A DNA stretch of 40,163 nucleotides from Akkermansia muciniphila (GTDB lineage: Bacteria > Verrucomicrobiota > Verrucomicrobiia > Verrucomicrobiales > Akkermansiaceae): positions 1 to 40,163 of the forward strand of contig CAMDCV010000037.1 of the NCBI GenBank assembly GCA_945890645.1. The letters run 5' to 3'. Shown in pieces: positions 35,235 through 40,163 of the stretch (the first letter of the stretch is position 1; each line of letters starts with the position of its first letter). The notes under the pieces were generated by a model. That model was not told where the DNA came from. It saw only the letters and a list, made by a program, of their open reading frames with translations, and searched no databases. The position numbers and the translations under genes are program-made.

Positions 35235-37520
35235 GTGCCGCGACAGACATTTCTAACGATTGTCATCTTCCCACTTCTGCTCGTCAGTTGCAGAGAGGAT
35301 CGCACGCAGGCACAACGATCCTTACAAGCGAAAGGAATTCCCCTGCACGCCGAGCAAATCAACGCAGCGGTAGAACGGGGCGACGAAATTTCGTTAGATC
35401 AACTACTCGTTTGCGGAGTTTTTGCCAATCAATCCGATGACGCGGGAAAAACGCCTCTCCTGCGTGCCTGCGAACGCAGCGATTTTCGCATGGTGCGCCA
35501 GCTGCTACAGAAAGGCAAAGGCGTTCAGTCTTCGGATGCCAAAATCCAACGCGGCGGTCCATTGGCGACGGCAGCTTTGCATGGCGACATCGCCATCGCC
35601 AAAGCACTGCTGCATCACGGTGCGAATCCCAATCAAAAAATGGCCGACGGTCAATCGCTGCTGCTTTGGTGCATTCAAAATGGCCGATACATCATCGCTG
35701 ACGCCCTGCTTGTCCATGGAGCGGACTTGCATGCCTCCGACCGTTTCGGCAACAACGCCCTTGCCTATGCGCTTCAATACGGCCGACGTAGCCTCGCGGA
35801 TCGCATGCTCGCACTCGGTGCAGATGCGGGACGCCCGACGAATCAAGAAGGCGCATTCACGCCCGCACTGATCCGCTGTTTACAACTCAATTGGCTCGAT
35901 CTTCTCCCCACTCTCGTCAAACGCGGAGCCGACCTCTACGCCACGGATCACCAGGGAAGCACAGCACTGGATTACGCCATGGCCAGCAACGATAGCACGC
36001 GCTTGCTCCTCGTGCTAAACCTCCACCCGGATCCGAACGTCATTCTCCCCGATGGTCGATCGCTGTTTCTGTGGAGTCTCTCCTATGAAGAAAAAATTTC
36101 GTTAGATTTACTCGAAAAAGGGGCCAACCCCGACACCGTTGATGCTCAAGGAATCAGCCTACTCGCCCACTCCATCCACCAAGGAAAACGCAAACTTTGC
36201 GAGGCCTTACTCGCCCGTGGAGCCAGCGCGAAAGACAACACGACCATTTCTAACGAAAAATCACCCATCCTGCTCAGAGCCATGGAACAAGGGTGGATGG
36301 ATCTGATAGAGCCTTTGGTCAAAAATGGAGCCGACATCAACGCCGCCAATACCCAAGGGCAAAATGCCGCCATCGCCGCACTGGAACTAGGCAAAGTCGA
36401 GGCATTTCAACTTCTCGTTCGTCTCGGTGCCCAACCACCCAATGCGACATGGTCGGCCACTTTGCATGAGGCCGTCGCCACCACAAAACTCCCAAAATTG
36501 CGCTCCCTTCTCGCCGCGGGAATTCGCCCCGATCCCGCTACGGAAGACACCCATCCGTTACTGCAAACTGCCGTTCGACAAAAGGACTTGAGCTCCCTTG
36601 CGATATTGTTAGAACATCAAATTCAACATGCCGCACTGTTTCATCAAGCTTGCGAAATGGGTCGCATCGACATTCTGCAAATGTTAGAAAAACACGGAGT
36701 CACGCATGATCCCTTGCTCGATGGGACGTATGATCACCCGCTCCACGCGGCAGTACGCAGCGGCAATTCCGAGGTATTGCAACACCTTTTACAGCGACCT
36801 TATAACATTCATGTGCTGGGCATCGAAAACCAAACGCCACTGGTCTGCGCCATCGCCCGTCATCGGCATGACATGGTGCGCCTCCTCCTTAAATACAAAG
36901 CGGACCCCAATCGATTGTTAGAGTCAAAAGCCAATCCCGCGTTTTTGTCATTATTCTCCAGCAAGGGCATGCGTTGGTATCTCACCTTTGATCGCAATCT
37001 CACGCCACTGATGGTCGCCGCCGATAGCGGTCAAGTAGAAATAGCCCGCACGCTCATGGAAAACGGCGCCAAGCTCGGCACATACACCGCAGTCAATAAA
37101 ACCTGGCCACTCAATTTTGCGTGCCGCAATGCCGACGTGCCCATGATGCGTTTACTCCTGCGCAAGAACCCCTACCTGGAAACCCAAAAAATAGTGGTTA
37201 GTCTCACAAAACAGGAAGCACAGTTGTTCGACACCTGTGGCAATGTGATTTTTTCCACCAAAGTCTCCACCGGCAAGCGCGGTTTTGCCACCCCCACGGG
37301 CACCTACGTCATCACGAACAAACACCGCGAGTGGAGTTCTACAATCTATCAAGGTGCTTCCATGCCCTGCTTCCAACGCCTCAGTTGCGGTGACTTCGGA
37401 TTCCACCAAGGCATCGTCCCTGGCTACCCCGCCTCACACGGCTGCCTCCGCGTGCCCTACGGCAATGCACAAAAGCTATTCGCCCTCACCCAAGTCGGCG
37501 ACCGCGTAGAGATCGAATAA
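35235..37520 (+). CDS. Ankyrin-repeat lipoprotein with C-terminal L,D-transpeptidase domain
   Basis: This 761-residue protein starts with GTG at 35235. Its N terminus is a lipoprotein signal (TFLTIVIFPLLLVSC, lipobox LVSC). Residues about 40-630 hold many ankyrin repeats with the typical pattern of GxTPLxxA variants, such as DGQSLLLWCIQNGRYIIADA and NAALELGKVEAF-like units. The last 115 residues form a YkuD L,D-transpeptidase domain (LFDTCGNVIFSTKVSTGKRG), with the active-site pattern FHQGIVPGYPASHGCLRV and catalytic Cys737. The enzyme type cross-links or anchors peptidoglycan. Joining it to an ankyrin arm is unusual and suggests a tethered, protein-guided enzyme. It is 78 bases downstream of dapL. 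Confidence 0.9.
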   Translation: MPRQTFLTIVIFPLLLVSCREDRTQAQRSLQAKGIPLHAEQINAAVERGDEISLDQLLVCGVFANQSDDAGKTPLLRACERSDFRMVRQLLQKGKGVQSSDAKIQRGGPLATAALHGDIAIAKALLHHGANPNQKMADGQSLLLWCIQNGRYIIADALLVHGADLHASDRFGNNALAYALQYGRRSLADRMLALGADAGRPTNQEGAFTPALIRCLQLNWLDLLPTLVKRGADLYATDHQGSTALDYAMASNDSTRLLLVLNLHPDPNVILPDGRSLFLWSLSYEEKISLDLLEKGANPDTVDAQGISLLAHSIHQGKRKLCEALLARGASAKDNTTISNEKSPILLRAMEQGWMDLIEPLVKNGADINAANTQGQNAAIAALELGKVEAFQLLVRLGAQPPNATWSATLHEAVATTKLPKLRSLLAAGIRPDPATEDTHPLLQTAVRQKDLSSLAILLEHQIQHAALFHQACEMGRIDILQMLEKHGVTHDPLLDGTYDHPLHAAVRSGNSEVLQHLLQRPYNIHVLGIENQTPLVCAIARHRHDMVRLLLKYKADPNRLLESKANPAFLSLFSSKGMRWYLTFDRNLTPLMVAADSGQVEIARTLMENGAKLGTYTAVNKTWPLNFACRNADVPMMRLLLRKNPYLETQKIVVSLTKQEAQLFDTCGNVIFSTKVSTGKRGFATPTGTYVITNKHREWSSTIYQGASMPCFQRLSCGDFGFHQGIVPGYPASHGCLRVPYGNAQKLFALTQVGDRVEIE

Positions 37521-37532
37521 GGCCCATGGAGC

Positions 37533-37609
37533 GCGGACTTTCTATGGCCTTCGTAGCCTCCTAGGCCATCGTAGCTTTAGCGAAGTTGGCGGCGTAGTAG
37601 GCAGTCCGC
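37533..37609. repeat. Nested inverted-repeat intergenic element
   Basis: Within the roughly 330-base gap between the ankyrin-transpeptidase gene and pdxH, GCGGACT at 37533-37539 pairs with AGTCCGC at 37603-37609. Inside that, ATGGCCT at 37544-37550 pairs with AGGCCAT at 37563-37569, and a CTTCG/CGAAG pair lies nearby. The arrangement resembles a dispersed intergenic palindrome rather than a classical terminator. Only one copy is in the window. Confidence 0.55.
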
Positions 37610-37618
37610 TTCAAAAAA

Positions 37619-37674
37619 TCAGGAATCAGGAATCAGGAATCATGAGTCAGAAAAAACATCAAACATCAAACATC
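37619..37674. repeat. Two adjacent heptamer tandem repeats
   Basis: TCAGGAA is repeated three times without interruption at 37619-37639. After a short degenerate stretch, AAACATC is repeated three times at 37654-37674. The units differ in sequence but share a 7-base period. The bases from 37675 to the pdxH start show no gene that I can support. Confidence 0.85.
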
Positions 37675-37853
37675 AACAATCATCACTCCTCAATCAACTT
37701 GCCTTTCCGCCTTTCTCAATGCTTTCAGCGGCTTCAGCGTTTCAGTAAATAAACGCTACTACCTTCCATACAAGACCCATGCCAAAGACCAACAGCTCCC
37801 CATAAAACATTTCCCTTTCGACAGCCTTTCATCTCATGCTATCCTCCTCTCAC

Positions 37854-38489
37854 ATGGATCTCTCTGATTTTCGCAAAGAATACTCGGCCAAAGGACTGCA
37901 TCGCACCGACCTCGATGCCCATCCTCTGCAACAATTCACTAGCTGGTTCCAACAAGCCATCGAACTCCAAGTCCATGAGCCCAATGCAATGTCGCTGGCA
38001 ACCGTCGATGAACACGGAACACCGCTCCTGCGCACGGTTCTGTTAAAATACTTCGACGCCGAGGGCTTCGTGTTTTTCACCAATTACGAGAGCCGCAAGG
38101 CGCAGCACATCGCTCACAACCCTCAAGTCAGCCTGCTGTTTCCGTGGATCACGCTGGAACGACAAGTCATCGTGCAAGGTCGTGCCGAGAAAATTTCCGC
38201 CGCTGAGTCCTTCAAGTATTTTACCTCACGCCCGAGAGAGTCACAGCTCGGCGCTTGGGTATCGCAGCAAAGTTCCGTCGTCAGCTCGCGCCAATTGCTG
38301 ATGCAGAAGCTCCACGAAATCGGCGAGAAGTTCAAACACGGAGAAATTCCCCTTCCCTCGTTCTGGGGTGGCTACCGCGTAGTGCCCCAAACCATCGAAT
38401 TCTGGCAAGGCGGCCCCGCCCGCATCCACGACCGCTTCCTCTACACAAAACAAGAAGAGCAATGGTCCATCGAACGACTCAGTCCCTAA
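37854..38489 (+). CDS. pdxH: Pyridoxamine/pyridoxine 5'-phosphate oxidase
   Basis: This 211-residue FMN enzyme makes pyridoxal 5'-phosphate. The start is ATG at 37854, giving LSDFRKEYSAKGL at the N terminus; an ATG six codons earlier is less likely. Family features are MSLATVDEHGTPLLRTVLLK and FFTNYESRKAQHIAHNP for FMN binding, FKYFTSRPRESQLGAWVSQQ, and the C-terminal EFWQGGPARIHDRFLY signature. All expected motifs are intact and the length is normal. Neighbouring genes give no pathway link, although DapL and several other enzymes depend on its product. Confidence 0.96.
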   Translation: MDLSDFRKEYSAKGLHRTDLDAHPLQQFTSWFQQAIELQVHEPNAMSLATVDEHGTPLLRTVLLKYFDAEGFVFFTNYESRKAQHIAHNPQVSLLFPWITLERQVIVQGRAEKISAAESFKYFTSRPRESQLGAWVSQQSSVVSSRQLLMQKLHEIGEKFKHGEIPLPSFWGGYRVVPQTIEFWQGGPARIHDRFLYTKQEEQWSIERLSP

Positions 38490-38580
38490 CAGGCCTTTAC
38501 CCCGTTAGACATGAAATTTCGCTTTGCGAAAGAATCCCCTACTTGACCATTTTCGTCAAATCTCCTAGGCATAATGCGCA

Positions 38581-39327
38581 ATGCATCAATGGTATTACTT
38601 GAAAGAAGAGAAAGAAGAAGGTCCAGTCACCGCTCAACAAATCGCAGCGCTGGTCAAAGACCGAACACTGAGTACGACTGACCTAATGGTCTGGCGCGAT
38701 GGCCTTCCCGAGTGGCAATTTTGGAAAGATTCCGGCATCCAACAAGAAGCCCCCATCATTCCCCCCCCCTCGCTGTCGCCTTCCATTCCAACGCCCTCTC
38801 TTTCGACAGCATCTCTCGCTACACCATCCCATTCTACGATCACCCCCGAACATTCTGTAGCTACCAATCCGTATCTTCTCTCGGAGCGCAATCAAAACGC
38901 TCTGAGCATAACCCTACCCGACAACAACTTTGGCTACAACGGGTATGGCCGCCTGCGTTACTTTTTGACCACCATGATCATGACGGTTCTATTCTATGGG
39001 ATTACTTTCGCCATCATTTTCGGACTCAGTGCTTCCAATTCGATGTCGCCCTTGACCGTGTCACTCGTAACCCTAGTTCTTATGGGTGGTTTTACGGTCG
39101 CGTCCCTCTATATCGGCGCCCTGCGTACACGAAACCTCGGCATGTCGGGCTGGGCGGTTCTGTGGACATTCGTGCCCATCATGAACTTCTGGATCGGTTG
39201 GCGCATGATCGCCTGCCCCGAGGGTTACGAAGACCATCGTACGCTCGACACGCCTGCCAAAGTCATCACCGGCGTGTGGATTGGTTTTATCCTGCTGGCT
39301 ATTGTAGGTTCCGCATTCGGATCCTGA
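38581..39327 (+). CDS. GYF_2 domain membrane protein (DUF805-like)
   Basis: This 248-residue protein begins with a GYF_2 domain of about 55 residues (HQWYYLKEEKEEGPVTAQQI, then VWRDGLPEWQFW). A Pro/Ser/Thr-rich linker of about 60 residues follows. The C-terminal part has four hydrophobic segments starting at YGRLRYFLTTMIMTVLFYGI. It includes IGALRTRNLGMSGWAVLW and a following helix with PIMNFWIGWRM, which resemble DUF805-type membrane domains. GYF_2 plus a small multi-pass domain is common in Verrucomicrobia and related bacteria. The role is unknown. Confidence 0.75.
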   Translation: MHQWYYLKEEKEEGPVTAQQIAALVKDRTLSTTDLMVWRDGLPEWQFWKDSGIQQEAPIIPPPSLSPSIPTPSLSTASLATPSHSTITPEHSVATNPYLLSERNQNALSITLPDNNFGYNGYGRLRYFLTTMIMTVLFYGITFAIIFGLSASNSMSPLTVSLVTLVLMGGFTVASLYIGALRTRNLGMSGWAVLWTFVPIMNFWIGWRMIACPEGYEDHRTLDTPAKVITGVWIGFILLAIVGSAFGS

Positions 39328-39460
39328 ACCATTCAAACCACACGAAAAAAATCACATCCTGCCAATCTTTCCCAATCAGCTTTCCTAGCAAAGAAGCTAT
39401 TGAGTCACTGAACCACTGATTGATTGCGAATAAAAAGGAATGAGATGATTTTTTCAAAAT

Positions 39461-39495
39461 CACTATTCTCTACTCACTATTCTCTACTCACTATT
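39461..39495. repeat. 14-base tandem repeat overlapping the rsfS stop codon
   Basis: The unit CACTATTCTCTACT occurs at 39461-39474 and 39475-39488, with a half copy at 39489-39495. The half copy contains the rsfS stop codon (39491-39493). The 14-base unit is twice the 7-base period seen in the 37.6 kb repeats. Confidence 0.85.
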
Positions 39496-39853
39496 TCTCC
39501 CCCCACTCCACCGGCTTTGCTTTCGCCCACATGGATTCCAGGTCGTAAAATTCGCGCATCTCTGTGTGCAAGACATGCACCATGACATCGATGTAATCGA
39601 GCACCACCCAGCGGCTGTCGGCATTGCCTTCGGACAGGATTGGCTTCACCCCGTGCCATTCGATCACATGACCTGCGACATCGCGCATGATCGCGCGTAA
39701 GTGCGGCATCGAGGATCCCGAGCAGAGCACGACGTAGTCAGTAATCGTGGACTGGCCACGCACATCCCACACCTGAATATTTTCCGCCTGCATTTCATCA
39801 GCCGCTTTAGCACAGGCCTTGGCCAGCTCGATTCCTTTCACTTGTTCACTCAT
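39491..39853 (-). CDS. rsfS: Ribosomal silencing factor RsfS
   Basis: The 120-residue protein is taken from the ATG at 39853 (MSEQVKGIELAKACAKAADE). The longer frame adds 28 residues with no family similarity. Family features are VWDVRGQSTITDYVVLCSG, in which the iojap/YbeB core normally reads D-T-DYFVI, and WVVLDYIDVMVHVLHTEMREFYDLE near the C terminus. RsfS binds ribosomal protein L14 and blocks subunit joining in starved cells. In many genomes it follows nadD; here the two are separated. Confidence 0.95.
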   Translation of the reverse strand: MSEQVKGIELAKACAKAADEMQAENIQVWDVRGQSTITDYVVLCSGSSMPHLRAIMRDVAGHVIEWHGVKPILSEGNADSRWVVLDYIDVMVHVLHTEMREFYDLESMWAKAKPVEWGEK

Positions 39854-40092
39854 AACTTGCAACATCCCAACACCGTAAATCGCGCATCGGGACAGGAATG
39901 CTAGCACAGATGCCGCAGGATTGAAGAACCAAATCAAAAAATTTCACGATCTCACCATCGCTCTTTCTCAAACGCGGTCGCTGTCTCAGGAACGCAAAGC
40001 TTGCGCCTCTTCCTACATAGGCTGTCGGATGGCGAAAAAACGTTCACACAAATTCCGAAAATCCTCTTCCCTATATCGGCACATTTGCTAGA
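39854..40092. other. Intergenic region upstream of rsfS without a supported gene
   Basis: I see no convincing gene, RNA or repeat here. Only a 20-codon frame (40028-40090) was noted, and it lacks supporting features. The region should contain the rsfS promoter and possibly that of a gene running off the right end, but I cannot place either. Confidence 0.4.
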
Positions 40093-40163
40093 ATGCTAGC
40101 AACGAAAAAAGCCATTGCTCTTCAGTGGATTTCGCACCGCCATCTCCCCAAATCACCAAGTAG
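40093..40163 (+). CDS. Possible start of a gene cut by the window edge
   Basis: An ATG at 40093 opens a plus-strand frame that stays open to the window end (23 codons, starting MLATKKAIALQW). It has no Shine-Dalgarno sequence, like most genes here. The fragment is too short to recognise, and it may be chance. Confidence 0.2.
   Translation, partial: MLATKKAIALQWISHRHLPKSPS

Noticed and set aside
38517-38531. Small hairpin TTTCGC/GCGAAA after pdxH as terminator
   Set aside because: The stem is only 6 bases, AT-containing, and not followed by a T-run.
40028-40090. 20-codon plus-strand frame (starts MAKKRSHKF)
   Set aside because: The basic start recalls a ribosomal protein, but it ends after 20 codons and has no promoter or ribosome-binding support.

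Overview
The window looks like a chromosomal segment of a member of the Verrucomicrobiota (PVC group). The evidence is an LL-diaminopimelate aminotransferase (DapL), a coproheme decarboxylase-type HemQ, a very large secreted alpha-2-macroglobulin, secreted beta-propeller and TPR proteins, an MJ0042-type zinc-ribbon membrane protein, and a general lack of Shine-Dalgarno sequences before start codons. The phylum call is an inference from gene content, since there is no rRNA gene in the window.

Positions 1-7870 form a decayed defence island on the minus strand. Intact hsdM and hsdS are followed, in the same tight transcription unit, by a membrane-anchored HerA/DUF87-type ATPase and a ComEC-like metallo-beta-lactamase protein. 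Only the first few dozen codons of hsdR remain, fused by an ATGA overlap to the MBL gene. Beyond that lies an AbiEi-like antitoxin/regulator gene with a striking cluster of TTTCAC/GTGAAA palindromes at its 5' end. Its coupled AbiEii-like partner has been cut down to 38 codons. The ATPase-MBL pair is the best candidate for an under-described function.

Positions 8069-23180 carry housekeeping and envelope genes. They are argS, a REP-like hairpin shared by two convergent genes, the 1994-residue alpha-2-macroglobulin, a secreted beta-propeller, a KtrA/KtrB-type potassium uptake pair, a lipoate ligase-like protein, and a coupled cluster of CbiX chelatase, a DR2241-like Fe-S protein and nadD, followed by a secreted TPR protein.

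Positions 23186-24791 are a four-gene minus-strand unit encoding a ferredoxin, a DUF721/DciA-like protein, a HAD hydrolase and FolB. Positions 24917-26997 hold an unknown single-TM protein next to HemQ. The segment 27010-31320 carries an AsmA-like protein, truA, mscL, obgE and tRNA-Leu(UAA). Positions 31428-40163 carry a zinc-ribbon membrane protein, a coiled-coil C4 zinc-ribbon protein, dapL, an ankyrin-L,D-transpeptidase lipoprotein, pdxH, a GYF_2/DUF805-like protein and rsfS. Two intergenic spots in this last part hold short tandem repeats built on 7- or 14-base units.

No CRISPR array, complete insertion sequence, rRNA gene or prophage gene was recognised.
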